In this document: in pieces, positions 11,874-24,260 of the stretch
How the letters are laid out: every line of letters begins with the position of its first letter
Position numbering within the stretch: position 1 is the stretch's first letter
NCBI GenBank assembly: GCA_037447655.1
Contig: JBBHKE010000905.1
Coordinates: forward strand, 353,473 to 417,472
DNA from: Zygnema cylindricum
Taxonomy: Eukaryota; Streptophyta; Zygnematophyceae; Zygnematales; Zygnemataceae
Direction of reading: 5' to 3'
Length of the DNA: 64,000 nt
Notes under the pieces: generated by a model
Seen by the model: the letters and a program-made list of their open reading frames with translations, nothing else
The model's database searches: none
Told to the model about the DNA's origin: nothing
Translations under genes and position numbers: made by a program

Positions 11874-12377
11874 TGCTAATTTAATTTCGAAAATCATGTA
11901 TTCTAAATGCGGAAAAAAAATAAAATTTTAAGAACCCAAATTAGTAGTGTTGGGTATCGAGGACCAATTGCCGATATTCAATATATATCGAATTTCAGGT
12001 ACCCGATAATCGATGTATCGCTTCGATATATTATTTCGCATGGATAATGAGTGTACCAAAGGACTCCTCACGTGTATTTATGTGCACATGCTTATTTCCG
12101 AAAAAGAAAGAAATGTAGTCAATTCTGTAAATTCCACTGTCTTGGCCCTGTAGAAAAGACTTGAGCGTCAAACTTTTACATTATGCCACGTGTATGCTTA
12201 ACATGAGAGCTGACAGCATTGTTGACCTCATTGCTAACAGTACGGACAACGCTTGGAGTCTTTTAACATCCACTGGAAGGGGGCTACTGTACCTCTTATT
12301 AACGTGGAAAGACCGCCGACACGAACAGGATGGTGACACGAATCCAGTTAAGACATATCTTTGTCGATGCGTGAAAA

Positions 12378-12550
12378 GTACACCGAGAATCGTAATTAGA
12401 GTAAATAACGCTAATTCGCCCTAAATTTCGACTCTATCACCTTAAATAGAATAAATGATTCTAATTTTTTCATTATTCTATTTAAGGTTTGGCTTAATTA
12501 GCGTTAAAATTTATATTATAAATTCGTTTTAAATAGTGTGGAGTACGGAC
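12378..12550 (-). repeat. R1: short MITE-like repeat
   Basis: About 173 bases. Reverse-complemented, it matches R2 at 38985-39166 over its length, starting GTCCGTACTCCACACTATT and ending CGGTGTAC. It is AT-rich with internal imperfect inverted repeats. The ends share GTAC(N)CC in inverted orientation, which suggests degenerate terminal inverted repeats. No coding capacity. Confidence 0.65.
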
Positions 12551-12861
12551 GACGTCCGACCGTGCAGAATTGCACTTTTATAAGTAAAAAGGTACAAATA
12601 ATGATTTAATAGAATTATGCTCGCACGTGAAATCGCACTAAACAAAAATCAATCATATAAAAAAAAAGCCGTTCGCATAACTCTCGTCCGTCGACAGCAT
12701 CGTCGTCAGTGTGAACATTAACTGACATTCAGCGCGACAAATAGTTCTAACGTCATAATGACGTCAAAACAATACAGACTGACAGATTATGTACATCTAC
12801 GTAATTTAGTGTTCATAATTTCAGCAAGGATAATTATTGCCGACATTTCCCAATATAGAGT
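12551..12861. other. Spacer before G2
   Basis: AT-rich, with no recognised feature. The last five bases (12857-12861, AGAGT) are the left copy of the G2 target duplication. Confidence 0.6.
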
Positions 12862-13832
12862 TGTAACAGTAACAGCAGATCGAACTTGATTGTAAAGGGG
12901 TATTTAGGTGTGATGAATATAAAGTACTAAATTTGGTGGACGTCCGCGAAAGAATCGCGCGATTTAGAGTCTTATTTCAAAAGATATAGCGATGGGTGTA
13001 ATTAGGTGACAGCTAGGGGTCAAAATAATAGGCGGGTAACATTGAAACGGGTAAAGGGTCAAAGTAGTCGCGGAATATAAGGCGTACGTCTATATAAAGT
13101 ACTAATAGTGGTTTGGTACCTATTATGGTTCGTTTCGTACGATTTTTAGTACAAAACGTTTTAATTCCAATTTGTAAGTTTCATAGGTAGTTTCGCAAGT
13201 TAAATTCGCGACGCACGATCGTGCGAAGTCGCGTTTCGATTTGCGAGCACTTTTGCACGTAAATGCTACGTAGTAAAATGTAGTGTTTGATTGGTTAGTA
13301 AATGCTACGTAGTTAGTGGGAGATTTCGCACGCTTTTGCATTGGTCAATCCGAGTCATTTTTGATCAATGATTGGCCCAGGTAAAAGCCTGTTCAACGGA
13401 GCGTTGACTCTGGCATCGCGAGTCCAGGGCGATGATGGATAAATAATGAAGTGTAAGAGGAGAGTAGACATCTTTTCCTTTGGAAAAGTTTGTGGAAATT
13501 CCGTCTGATCTTGGTCTTGAGCGATTAGAACCAAATTGGAGAAGTGGCATTTTGGCATTGAAATCTCTTACTAACTAAGTAATATTTTAGTAGTTAAGAG
13601 ATAGAATTATTTAAGAGTAGAGGGTAAAGGAAAACACTTTAAAAGAAGGGTTGAGCCACGAGGGCAAAAGACCAAGCTAATGTTATGTGGACAAAAGCTT
13701 TATCTAATTTAAAGTTTATTTCTTTATATGAGTGGTTTCTAATGAGGATGTGTAATTTTCCAATGTGTGGAATGTGTGGTTGATATGTGATGTAGCAATA
13801 GGATTTTCTAAGAGGTTAGAAATCGTATTATA
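12862..13832 (+). repeat. G2 5' LTR
   Basis: 971 bases from TGTAACAGTAAC to GTATTATA (CA end mutated to TA). It contains TATATAAAG at about 13091-13099, a likely TATA box. It resembles the 3' LTR throughout. Confidence 0.93.
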
Positions 13833-13834
13833 TA

Positions 13835-13846
13835 TGGTATGAAAGC
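13835..13846 (+). promoter_or_regulatory. G2 primer-binding site (degenerate tRNA-iMet)
   Basis: TGGTATGAAAGC, two bases after the LTR. It matches TGGTATCAGAGC at 10 of 12 positions. G3 has TGGTATCAAAAC at the same place. Confidence 0.8.
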
Positions 13847-14631
13847 TTTGGTTAGAAACCAATGAGAAGTTTGCTCACTCGAATATCGACTGCCGTGACC
13901 GGTGAGGGTGCTCTAACCTGTGTCGGTAGAACCACAATGTGAAGTGGTAGGGGATTGGAGGGAAACTGAGTGATCATACTGCCAGCGGCCGCTGGTTAGA
14001 TGTGGGGCGTGCTCAGGTCCTAAAGACTAAGGCGGGGTGGGCAGCAGGGTGGGCAGTGTAGCCACTGTTGAAACTCACTCCAATTACCTAGAGGCCAAAC
14101 AAACTTGCCTTCTCCTGGCAATGATTCATGTGTAGAGGGAGGGCTTGAAGCCATGAAGAGTGAGGATGTTAGGATTAGAGAACAAAAGATCCTGATGTAG
14201 TGAGAAATGGAAAATTTGCTAATGGTGGAGAAAGAAAGTGGAGCACTTTACTTCTTCAAGAGCAAAGGAGTCCAAAAATGACTTAAAACATTTTCAAACC
14301 CTAAATTGTTACCTTTGAGAACTTTTCAATTTTAATGTTGCAATATTTATGGTTCAACCTTACCTTTAAGAGCTTTCAATTTTGCTGTTGCTTTCAAATT
14401 TGTGGGGAAATTCCTAACTTTTTGCATCAATGTTTGGGAAATTGAAGAATTGAATTTGCACTAACTTACTTTCAATGTCTTATTGATTTCTCAAATTTTG
14501 TTATTTTTCAAAGGATTTGTTAAGGAGAAGAAGTCTTGGATTGGAGCAACCAGAAGACTTCAAACCTGCAGCAAATTTCTTTGGGAAATTATATTTTATC
14601 TTTCTTTTACTCGATTTCATTTTTTGTGATT

Positions 14632-15930
14632 ATGGCAAATTCGGCATGGAAACGTGAAATCGAGAATGCCTTCAATGTTTTGAAGAAACGTAGTGTGAAA
14701 TTGGTCAAAAGATTTAATACTAATGCTGCTGCTGTGGATGAAACAATTTTTGAGTTGAAAAGCAAATTGAAGGATGTTAATGAAAATGGAAATGCTTCAA
14801 ATAAAAAATTAGGATGAGCTAATTAATTTAATTCACACCATAAATGATGTTAATGACCAAAAGGGTGAGATTAGTAAGAGAAATGGCAGTTTTAGGGAAG
14901 ATAATCACGATACACCTAATAAAATAAGGGATCTGAAATTGTCTATCAGTCAAGCACCATCATTTGATCGTAAGAAGATTGATGAGTTAGATGCTTGGAT
15001 TTTTCATATAGAGTATTATTTGGAATCTAGAAACTGTGATCGTGATGATTACACTTCTTTTATGCTCAAATTTGGTATTACACTCAGAGGAGGTCTAATT
15101 TGATTCCTAACAATGCTGATTGGGAAACTTTTAAAACCGCGATCAAATCGCGTTTCTTGTCTATCACTTATATATCCAGAATGGAAGAAAAGTGATTGAA
15201 TTTTAAGCAAACTGGATCTCTGAAAGATTATATTGTGGAATTTGACTCATCCAACATTCATGTCATAGGTTTAACTAATGAAATAGCTAGGCTGCATTTC
15301 TTTAACTATTTGAATCCCATACTGAAATCAGAACTGAAACATCAAAAATTTATTAATTTGAAGGAATTACAAGATAAGTTATTGGAATTAGAGGATCAGT
15401 TGGGGTATAATCGTGAAACTCGATCACTCAAGGGAAATTTCAATGAAGTATCAGAGTGAGGTGAAGAGGAATTTGAGGAAGAAGGTCTGAATGCAAGTTT
15501 GGTTAATAGGCAGAATATCTTCAGGGTAATCAAAGGGGTGGACAGAGTGTTTATGTAGGAAATAAATTCCAGAATAGAGGGGGCTACATTAAGAGTCCTA
15601 AACCGAACATTAATGCTCAGAAACCTAATTTTACCATTCCCACATGCACAATTTGTCAGAAAAAAGAGGTCACACGGCATCTAAATGTGCACAACTGAAG
15701 AAAATTAACTGTTATAACTATGGAGAGGAGGGACATTTTAGAAGAGAATGCACAAAACCGAAAAAGAAAGTCACTTGTTTTAAATGCGGAGGTCCAGATC
15801 ATTACGCTAAGGACTGTACAGATAAGGGATCTCTTAAATTAATTGATCTCAATGAAGGTCTTGACGAAGATATTGCATTATACCTAGCTGAGCAAGAAGC
15901 CCAAGAGGTGGGAAACGGAAAAGACTAGCT
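14632..15930 (+). pseudogene. G2 gag (broken)
   Basis: The best start is the ATG at 14632 (MANSAWKREIENAFNVLKK), because the same start is conserved in G3. An N-terminal coiled-coil segment (VDETIFELKSKLKDVNEN) ends at a stop near 14815. The capsid continues in other frames to 15459 (FINLKELQDKLLELEDQLGY). Two zinc knuckles lie at about 15700-15825. The first has lost its second Cys (CYNYGEEGHFRREC) and the second is intact (CFKCGGPDHYAKDC). Several stops separate the pieces. Confidence 0.85.
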
Positions 15931-15942
15931 GAAAGTCCTCAA

Positions 15943-18126
15943 TTGAGTCGACCACATCCTGAGGTTAAACAGTTAACTTTGGAGGGCAAGCTAATGAATG
16001 GAAAGGCTAGGATAGCTGAATTTATTTTGATGCTAACAACACTCGATAGTGTGAACAATCCTTCTGATGAAAATCTTAACAAAAGACATATGTTAGGAAA
16101 GTTAAGTAACGATGACACCAGACACAATTTTATCAGATTAGAGTCTTTAGTGGAAGGAAAACCATTGAGGGTTATGGTAGATTCAGGTGCTACACATAAT
16201 TTTATTTCACATAAGTTTGTTGAGGAAAATAAAATTCCTACAGTCATAAGGGAAAAACCTTTATATGTTCAGGTGGCAAATGGTAATAAGTTACATTAGA
16301 TTTACAAACTGACACAATTGAAGTTGATATCCAAGGTCATAAAATGAAAGTTGTGTGTGAAATAATGAATTTGGGTAGTGAGGAGCTAATACTGGGAAAG
16401 CCTTGGTTAACTAAACATAACCCTCAAATTAATAGGGAAACTAACACCTTGAAAGTGAAGTTTGAAAACGGTTGGAAGGTTTTACAAGCATCACGTTGGA
16501 AGAAGTTGCATAGAATTCATATAAATAACATAACCAAGTTGGGAGTGGAAGGTTTGATTTCAGCTAAACAATTTAAAAAAAAATTAAAAGATAAAACAAA
16601 TAATGTTTTTTTGTTATTAGTAACTGAGGCAGTTACTGATGAAAAGGGGGGAGAAAACACTATCATTGATGTTATTCCTAAATCAGACACCACTAAAACT
16701 CTTGAAAAACAAAAATCTGATTTTGTAACTTACATTAATGCATCTGATGCTGCTTTTAAAGATTTAATTTTTGAATTTAGAGATGTTTTCCCAAGTGACA
16801 TACCTTCAGAGAGGCCACCTTCCCGAGATGTGAAACATGTTATTAACCTTGATTTTCGATGTAATCTTCCTGTCACACGGATTTATAAGCACAGTTTTTT
16901 TGAGCGAAGGAGTTAAAGAAACAGATCAAAAAGCTTCTAGAGAAATGACATATTCAGCCGAGCAAATCACCGTACGGAGCACCAGTTCTCTTCGTCGAAA
17001 AGAAGAACGTAAAGTTGAGCATGTGTGTCGACTATCGTAGTCTGAACAAGATTACGCTGAAGGATAAGTATCCGTAACTTTTAATTTTTGATTTGATAGA
17101 TCGTTTGAAAGGCGTTAAATTATTTTGTTTGATTGATCTTCGTAGTGGCTTTAATCAGGTGCCAATTAGAACTAAAGATGTTGATAAAACTGTTTTTAGA
17201 ACTAGAGTTGGTCATTTTGAATGGATAGTGATGCCATTTGGTTTGACGAATGCACCACCTACTTATCAAAGATTAAAGAACCAAACATTTTCAGATTATA
17301 TAGATGAGTTTGTTCAGGTGTTTATAGATGATATTTTAATTTACAACGAATCTAAAGAACAAAATGTAATTCATCTAAGGAAAGTGTTAGAAAGGTTAAG
17401 GGAAAGAAAGTTATATAGAAAATTGTTTAAATCCAGCTTTCTTAAAAGTGAACAATTATTTTTGGGACATATCGAAGGTGTTAAAACAGATCCATCCAAA
17501 ATTACTGCAATACAAAATTGGAAGCAACCCATTAATGTCACAGAAGTTAGATCATTTTTGGGATTGGCCACTTATTACCAGAAATTTATCAGGAACTTCA
17601 GTATGATCGCCGCACCATTGACGGATTTACTTCGGAGAAGAAGATGTTTGTGTGGGGAGCCGATCAAGAGAGAGCGTTTGAGGAACTAAAAAGGAAGGTG
17701 ACCTCTGCTCCTACACTGGTGTATCCTGATCCTGTTGGGGAAGTTGAAATTTTGATCACTACTTATGCATCTGATAAAGATCTAGGTGCAACCATAAGTA
17801 AAAAAGTCGGCAAACATTTTCATCCTATTGCTTTTGAGTGTAGGAAATTTAATGATGCTAAAAAGAACTATCCCGCACAAGAAAAAGAATTACTTGCAAT
17901 TGTTCATGCATTGGTGAAATGGCGTTGTTAAATGCATAATAAAGAATTTACAGTTTACTATGATTATAAGACACTCTCATATCTACAAAGATTAAGTGAT
18001 GCACAGATAATGACTGGCAGACAGGTTAGGTGGATGCAGAAATTAGCATATTTCAAATTTAATGTCAAACATATTCCTAGAAATTCAAATTTAACGTCAA
18101 AAATATTTATGGAAAGACAAATGTAG
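15943..18126 (+). pseudogene. G2 protease, reverse transcriptase, RNase H (broken)
   Basis: Protease: RVMVDSGATHNFIS near 16170, catalytic DSG kept. The frame breaks at 16299 and continues from 16344. RT begins near 16790 (PSERPPSRDVKHVINLDF). It is shifted around 16915-17090, then reads [31 protein letters not shown] and the catalytic VFIDDILIYN (about 17320-17350). RNase H is split by a frameshift near 17640. The first catalytic stretch reads TTYASDKDLGA, where related copies have DASDKGLG, so the first acidic residue is lost. RNase H continues to 18126 past a TAA at 17929. Confidence 0.88.
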
Positions 18127-18161
18127 TCGCAGATCCTTTAAGTAGATGTTTTGAAATAAGT

Positions 18162-19640
18162 GTGATGGTCCGGGATGAATTATTTTTAGATGTTGTTAGA
18201 AATTATTATGATAAAGATCCTTATTTTGCTGTGATTTTAAAGATTATTTCAGGAGGAAATTGTGACCCATTGAATGAGAGACATGTCAAAAACTTTAGAA
18301 TAGAAGATGGTTTACTATATTTGCGAACAGGGGATATAAAGAAAACAACTTTTACAGGAAGCCCATGAGCATTTAGGACATCTAGGTCGAGATAAAACTC
18401 TTAGTCGGTTGCAGAGTAGATTATTTTGGCCAAGGACGGCAAAGGAGGATTCGAAACACGTTGAAAGTTGTGTCCCTTGCTAATAAAGTAAACGTAGTAA
18501 CCTGAAACCTAGAGGTCTCTTAAAACCTTTAAATATTCCCGAAAGACCATGGGAATCTGTCAGTATGGATTTTATTGTCAGGTTACCAGCTACATCTAGA
18601 AGAAATGACAGTATCATCGTCGTAGTCGATAAGTTCAGTAAAATGGCAATCTTTATCATTTGCAAAACTACTTATTCAGTTGTAGATATTGCAAAGTTAT
18701 AATTTGACAACGTGGTCAGACATCATGGAGTTCACTTGTCTATAGTCAGTGACAGGGATTCTAAATTTACGTCTGCATTTTGGAAAAAAATGCAGCAAAA
18801 TTTAGGCACTGAATTAAAAATGAGTACCTCTTATCATCCTCAGACAGATGGACAGAAAGAAAGGATGAACCATACACTGGAAGAAATGCTTAAGACTGTT
18901 TGCAGTGGAGTTCATAACACATGGGAATCTAAACTGCCATTAATGGAATTTGCGTATAATTCATGTAAACATGCTAGTACAGGATTCCCACCGTTTGAAG
19001 TTGCATACGAACACCAATCGAGAGAAGCATTAGACTTAATAACAAGGGTCACTGAAGAGAATAGGGGTTGTTGAACGGAATTTCGGGAATACATTCAAAA
19101 GGTTTGGAAAACAGTCCGGGATGCATTAGTGGACGCACAATGAAGGCAAGAACTAAATGCTAACCGCAAACAGGGTGATTGATGTTAAACACACGTGACA
19201 AGGTTTGGCTTTCAACAATTCATTACAGGTGAAAGATCAAGGGACAAGGGGATCATATTGCGAAATTTGCTCCTAAGTACATCGGACCATTTACTGTAAT
19301 CGAGATGATATCATCAGTTGCTGCCAAATTGGACTTTCCGCCTTCAACAAAAATTCATCCAGTGATACACATGAGCCATTTAAAACCAGCAAATCTTCGA
19401 CCAACTGAAGCAGAATCGAAATTGGATCCCTCAATAATTATAAAACATGAGGTTCACAAATGGGTAAAAGATTGGGTTGGTTAATGGTTTAAAGTCGGCA
19501 ATACTATATTCTTGCAAGTGCATTTTCTAAGAAGGCTACAAGATGAGTTAACTTTAGAAGATAAAAATTCTGAGTTTTTGCAAAGGTATTGTAGGGATAA
19601 TAATATAGAAGTCCCGTCTTGAGAATGAAAGAGTTTTAAC
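18162..19640 (+). pseudogene. G2 integrase and C-terminal tail (broken)
   Basis: The HHCC region lies around 18365-18480, with stops after VPC. The core has D in SMDFIVRLPA (about 18565), D in IVSDRDSKFTS (about 18745) and E in DGQKERMNHT (about 18850). The frame ends at 19072. A further segment to about 19620 (VIHMSHLKPA, then KNSEFLQRYCRDNN) is the integrase C-terminus. It ends in a stretch that could be a decayed chromodomain, but I am not sure of that. Confidence 0.85.
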
Positions 19641-19652
19641 TGAGGTCGGTAA

Positions 19653-19670
19653 AAAATAAAGAGGGGATGA
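19653..19670 (+). promoter_or_regulatory. G2 polypurine tract
   Basis: AAATAAAGAGGGGATGA lies directly before the 3' LTR. The same tract precedes the G3 3' LTR on the other strand. Confidence 0.85.
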
Positions 19671-20639
19671 TGTAACAATAACAGCAGATCGAACTTGTTT
19701 GTAAAGGAGTATTTAGGTGTTATGAATATAGAGTACTAAATTGGTGGACGTCCGCGAAAGAATCGCGCGATTTAGAATCCTATTTCAAAAGATATAGCGA
19801 TGGGTGTATTTAGGTGACAGCTAGAGGTAAAAATAATTGGTGGGTAACATTGAAACAGGTTAAGGGTCAAAGTAGTCGCGGAATTTAAGGCATACGTCTA
19901 TATAAAGTACTTATAGTGGTTTGGTACCTATTATGGTTCGTTTCATACGATTTTTAGTACGAAACGTCATAATTCAAATTTGTAAGTTTCGTAGGTAGTT
20001 TCGCAAGTTAAATTCACGACACACGATCGTGCGAAGTCGCGTTTCGATTTGCATGCACTTTTGCACGTAAATGCTATGTAGTAAAATGTAGTGTTTGATT
20101 GGTTAGTAAATGCTATGTAATAGTGCGAGATTTCGCACGCTTTTGCATTGGTCAGTCCGAGTCTTTGTTGATCAATGATTGGCCCAGGTAAAAGCCTGTT
20201 CAACGGAGTGTTGACTCTGGCCTGGCGAGTCCACGGCGATGATGGATAAATAGTAAAGTGTAAGAGGAGAGTAGACATATTTTCCTATGGAAAAGTTTGT
20301 GGAAATTTCGACTGATCTTGGTCTTGAGAGATTAAAATCAAATTGGAGAAGTGACATTTTGACATTGAAATCTCTTAGTAACTAAGTAGTGTTTAGTTAG
20401 TTAAGAGATAAAATTATTTAAGAGTGGAGAGTAGAGGAAAACACTTTAAAAGAAAGGTTGAGCCACGAGGGCAAGAGACCAAGCTAATGTTATGTGGACA
20501 GAAGCTTCTTCTAATTTAAAGTTTATTTATTTATGTGAGTGTTTTCTAATGAGCATGTGTAATTTTCCAATGTGTGGAATGTGTGGTTGAAATGTGATGT
20601 AGTAATGTGATTTTCTAAGAGGTTAGAAATCATATTACA
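19671..20639 (+). repeat. G2 3' LTR
   Basis: 969 bases, TGTAACAATAAC to ATATTACA, aligned end to end with the 5' LTR. The flank after it is AGAGT. Confidence 0.93.
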
Positions 20640-21486
20640 AGAGTACTTAAATTAATTAGAGTAAACTGCCTTTGTGAAAAGGTTTTATCACATAAATTAG
20701 AGTTAATTACTCTAATTGTTTTTTTTTGTTTTTTTACTCTAATTTTTTCATTACTCTAATTACGATTCGCGGTGTACAGCAGTGGACGCAGACGCGAAAC
20801 AATGGACGGTCAATCGGGGGTCAGAGTTTCAAGTGGCATCGGGGTAATGTGGTTACAATAAGGCGTTGGGTACCACGGAGGCGAAAGAACGTACAGATAA
20901 ATGTAATGTTGGCGTGCGAAGGTTGACCAAATTTGTGGCGTCTCGACATAGTATTTCGTAAAAAAATATTTTGGATTTTGATTTTTTGGATATGTTTTCG
21001 AAGTGACCTTGGTCCATAGTTCAAAAGTAGGTGAAAGTAGGCCCATACAATATGCCTATTGTATACAAAACTACAATATGACCTTAAAACCCATATTATA
21101 TTCAGACTTATTCGGACCAAAAAATTTTATTTACACAGTCAGATTCGGACGATCGGACGGTAGTTGATCAAAGTAACCATCCAAGAAGATCACATGAAAA
21201 GCCCATAACACAACTTACGATAAAAGCGCCGACCAAAGGCCAACCATAAAACGCCTATTTTTGAACTATGCCTTCGTCAAACGTTCTTTTTCACGTTTGC
21301 GGGCCAACGTTGGGCACTAGTCCGCAATTAAGGGTACTTTCACATTTGCTAAAATTACAGTTATTTTTTGTGGTTTTCCTCCATAACTTAGAAAAAAACA
21401 TGAAAATCCGCAGCCTTGCCAAAAAATTGAAATCACCACCGTACAAATTTCCGTTACCTTTAAACTTTATATGTACTCTAGTCTAG
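20640..21486. other. Spacer between G2 and X
   Basis: No gene recognised. At about 20735-20775 there is a partial third copy of the R1/R2 repeat (TTTTTTCATTACTCTAATT, then CGATTCGCGGTGTAC). Confidence 0.55.
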
Positions 21487-21850
21487 TGTTGAGATTTGTG
21501 TATTTTCTACGTCTGTATTAGGATAAGAAAAAGGCAGAGGAAGTATGCCTCTAACTCCCTTCTCCAAGCCCCCACACTTGTTGTAGTCTCGAAGGCTAGA
21601 GAGGGAGCTAAAAACATGGCTGCCTAAGCTATCTAGTGTGACAGGTAACAGATATGATAAATTTATCAAATGAATGATGATAGATGCAAGAATCGATTGT
21701 GGTACCTATCGTCCGTCAAGCCGATCGTAGCCGTTAGCTTTATCTAATAGCCTAGGACCAATGCTACAATACAGAGGGTATGATAAATATTTAAATAAAT
21801 ACACGCCGAACATTCCATTTAACTACTTGAACGAAACCGTAAAGCATAGA
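21487..21850 (+). repeat. X 5' LTR, left part (type F1)
   Basis: Starts TGTTGAGATTTGTGTATTTTC and matches the start of the LTR at 35817. G3 interrupts it at ATAGA (21846-21850). It resumes at 31943. Confidence 0.9.
21681..21755 (-). other. tRNA-like segment, antisense in X 5' LTR
   Basis: On the minus strand it has an A-box-like TATTAGATAAAGCTAACGG and a B-box-like AATCGATTCTT. This copy is decayed and lacks the T4 run seen after the others. Confidence 0.5.
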
Positions 21851-22872
21851 TGTAATAGGATCTCCTACCTCTTAGAAAATCCCATTACTTCAATCAATTT
21901 CATCCACACATTCCACACATTGGAAAATACACATCCTCATTGGAAAACACTCACATAAAGATAAACTTTAAATTAGAAGAAGCTTCTGTCCACATAACAT
22001 TAGCGTGGTCTCTTGCCCTCGTGGCTCAACCATTCTTATTATAGTGTTTTCCTCTACTCTCCACTCTTAATAATTCTATCTCTTTATTACTAAAACACTA
22101 CTTAGTTTGTAAGAGATTTCAATGCCAAAATGACAATGCTCCAATTTGGTTTTAGTCGCTCAAGACCAAGATCAGTCAGAATTTCCACAAACTTTTCCAA
22201 AGGAAAAGATGTTTACTCTCCTCTTAGACTTCACTATTTATGGATCAACTTTTCCAAAGGAAAAGATGTTTACTCTCCTCTTAGACTTCACTATTTATCG
22301 ATCATCGCCCTGGACTCGCTAGGCCCGAGTCAACGCTTCGTTGAACAAGTTTTACCAGGGCCAATCATTGATCAGCAATGACTCAAACTGACCAATGCAA
22401 AAACGTGTGAAATCTCTTACTAACTTTGTGGCATATCTAACCAATTAAACGCTACGTTTCACTATGTAACATTTACGTGCAAAAGTGCCCGCCAAACGAA
22501 ACGCGACTTTGCACGAACGTGCGTCGTTAATTTCGCACGCGAAACTTCCTACAAAATTCCATAAATTGAAAGTGACGTTTCATACTAAAAATTGTACAAA
22601 ACGAACCATCGTGCGTACCAAACGTTTCATTAGAAATTTATCAAACGTGCACGTGAAATTTCGGTACTTATTTGACCCTTAACCCGTTTCAATGATACCC
22701 GCTTGTTACATAGACACCGCGCTATCGCGTTAATACACCCATCGCTATAACTTTTGATATATAACTCATAATCGCGTGATTCTTTCGCGGACGTCTACCA
22801 AATTTAGTACTCTATAATCAAAACACTTAAATACCCCTTTACGACAAAATTCAATCCGCTATTACAGTTACA
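21851..22872 (-). repeat. G3 3' LTR
   Basis: 1022 bases. It is longer than its partner mainly because of a 57-base tandem duplication at 22191-22304. On the + strand it runs from TGTAATAGG to CAGTTACA. Confidence 0.93.
22191..22304. repeat. 57-base tandem duplication in G3 3' LTR
   Basis: Two adjacent units (22191-22247 and 22248-22304), each starting ACTTTTCCAAAGGAAAAGA and differing at one visible base (ATTTATGG against ATTTATCG). The 5' LTR has a single unit, so the duplication arose after insertion or in the last replication. Confidence 0.9.
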
Positions 22873-22891
22873 TCATCCCCTCTTTATTTTT
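22873..22891 (-). promoter_or_regulatory. G3 polypurine tract
   Basis: On the minus strand AAATAAAGAGGGGATGA ends exactly at the 3' LTR, as in G2. Confidence 0.85.
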
Positions 22892-23099
22892 AACTAACCA
22901 CAGTTAAAACACATTTTATTCTCAAGACGGGGCTTCTATATTATTATCCCTCCAATACCTTTGCAAAAACTCATAATTTTTATCTTCTAAAGTTAACTCA
23001 TCTTTTGGCCTTCCTAGATAATGTACTTCCCAGAATATAGTATTGCTGACCTTAAACCGTTGACTAACCCAATCTATTACCCATCTGTGAACCTAAGGT

Positions 23100-24260
23100 T
23101 CTATAACTATTGAGGGATCCAATTATAATTCTCTCTCAGTTGGTGGAAGATTTGCTGGTTTTAACTCGGTGATGTGTATCACTAGATGAATTTTTTTTGA
23201 AGGCGGAAAGTCCAATTTGGCAGCAACTGACGATATCACTTCGATTATAGTAAATGGTCTGATGTTCTTAGGAGAAAATTTCCCAATAGGGTTCGCTTGT
23301 CCCTCGATCTTGCACCTGTAATGAGTTGTTGAAAGCCAAACCTTGTCACTTGTGCTTACCATCCAATCACCCCGTTTGCGGTTAGCATTTAGTTCTTGTC
23401 TTCTTTGTGCCTCCACTAATGTATCCTGAACTGTTTTTCAAACCGCTTGAATGTATTCCCAAAATTCCGTTATAGGACTCGTATTCCCTTGAGTGACCCC
23501 TGTTATTAAGTTCAATGCTTCTCCCGCTTGGTGCCCGTACGCAACTTCAAACGGTGAGAATCCTGTACTAGCATGTTTATAAGTATTGTATGCAAATTCG
23601 ATTAATGGCAGTTTAGATTCCCATGTGTTATGGACTCCACTGCAAACAGGCATAAGCATTGCTTCTAGTGTATGGTTCATCCTTAGTCCTAAGCATTTCT
23701 TACAGTATATGGTTCATCCTTTTTGTCTATCAATCTGTCTGAGGATGATAAGAGGTATTTATTTTTAATTTAGTGCCTAAATTTTGCTGCAATTCCTTCC
23801 AAAATGCAGACGTAAATTTAGAATCCCTATCACTGAATTTAGACAAGGGAACTCCGTGATGTCTGACCACGTTGTCAAAATATAACTTTGCAATATCTAA
23901 AACTGAATGAGTAGTTTTGCAAGGGATAAAGATTGCCATTTTACTGAAGCTATCGACTACAACCATGATACAGTCATTTTTTCTAGATGTAGCTGGTAAC
24001 TTGACGATAAAATCCATACTAACAGATTCCCATGGTATTTTGGGGATATCTAAAGGTTTTAAAAGACCTCTAGGTTTCAGGTTACTAGGTTTACTTTGTT
24101 GGCAAATGACAAAACTTTCCACGTGTTTCGACACCTTCTTTGCCATCCCTGGCCAAAACAATCTACTCTGCAACCGACTAAGAGTTTATCTCGACCTAGA
24201 TGTCATAAATGCTTATGGGCTTCCTGTAAAAGGTGTTTTTTTAAGTCTCCATTTCAAGAA
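23100..24260 (-). pseudogene. G3 integrase (broken)
   Basis: On the minus strand: zinc-domain remnant (LFWPGMAKKVSKHVESFVIC), core with D in SMDFIVKLPATS and D in FSDRDSKFTS (23730-24173). The frame breaks before the E motif. A second frame (23438-23680) starts at MNHTLEAML, just after the E position. A third frame (23123-23416) holds the C-terminal domain (DKVWLSTTHYRCKIEGQ). A small duplication near 23690-23740 repeats the ATGGTTCATCC stretch at the core break. Confidence 0.82.

Larger units (their letters stand above)
8757..12377. other. Inter-element spacer, no gene recognised
   Basis: Holds two short degenerate tandem repeats, listed separately, and several small open frames without recognisable domains. 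About 10800-11430 is T-rich. Parts of 9440-10100 read like old degraded coding or repeat sequence, but I cannot match them to a family. I see no LTR termini here. Confidence 0.5.
12862..20639 (+). mobile_element. G2: Ty3/gypsy element, full length but decayed
   Basis: About 7.8 kb with long LTRs (12862-13832 and 19671-20639). The flanks AGAGT at 12857-12861 and 20640-20644 are identical, a clean 5-base target duplication that fixes both ends. Internal order: gag, two zinc knuckles, protease, RT, RNase H, integrase. It is the same family as G3, which lies nearby in the opposite orientation. All frames carry stops or shifts. Confidence 0.95.

Noticed and set aside
12161-12424. Small host gene, 87 codons
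   Set aside because: No recognisable domain, no start context or neighbour support, and its end overlaps repeat R1.
18162-19640. Certain chromodomain at the G2 integrase C-terminus
   Set aside because: The tail has a few chromodomain-like residues but lacks a clear YLVKWKG core. The evidence is too weak to call it.
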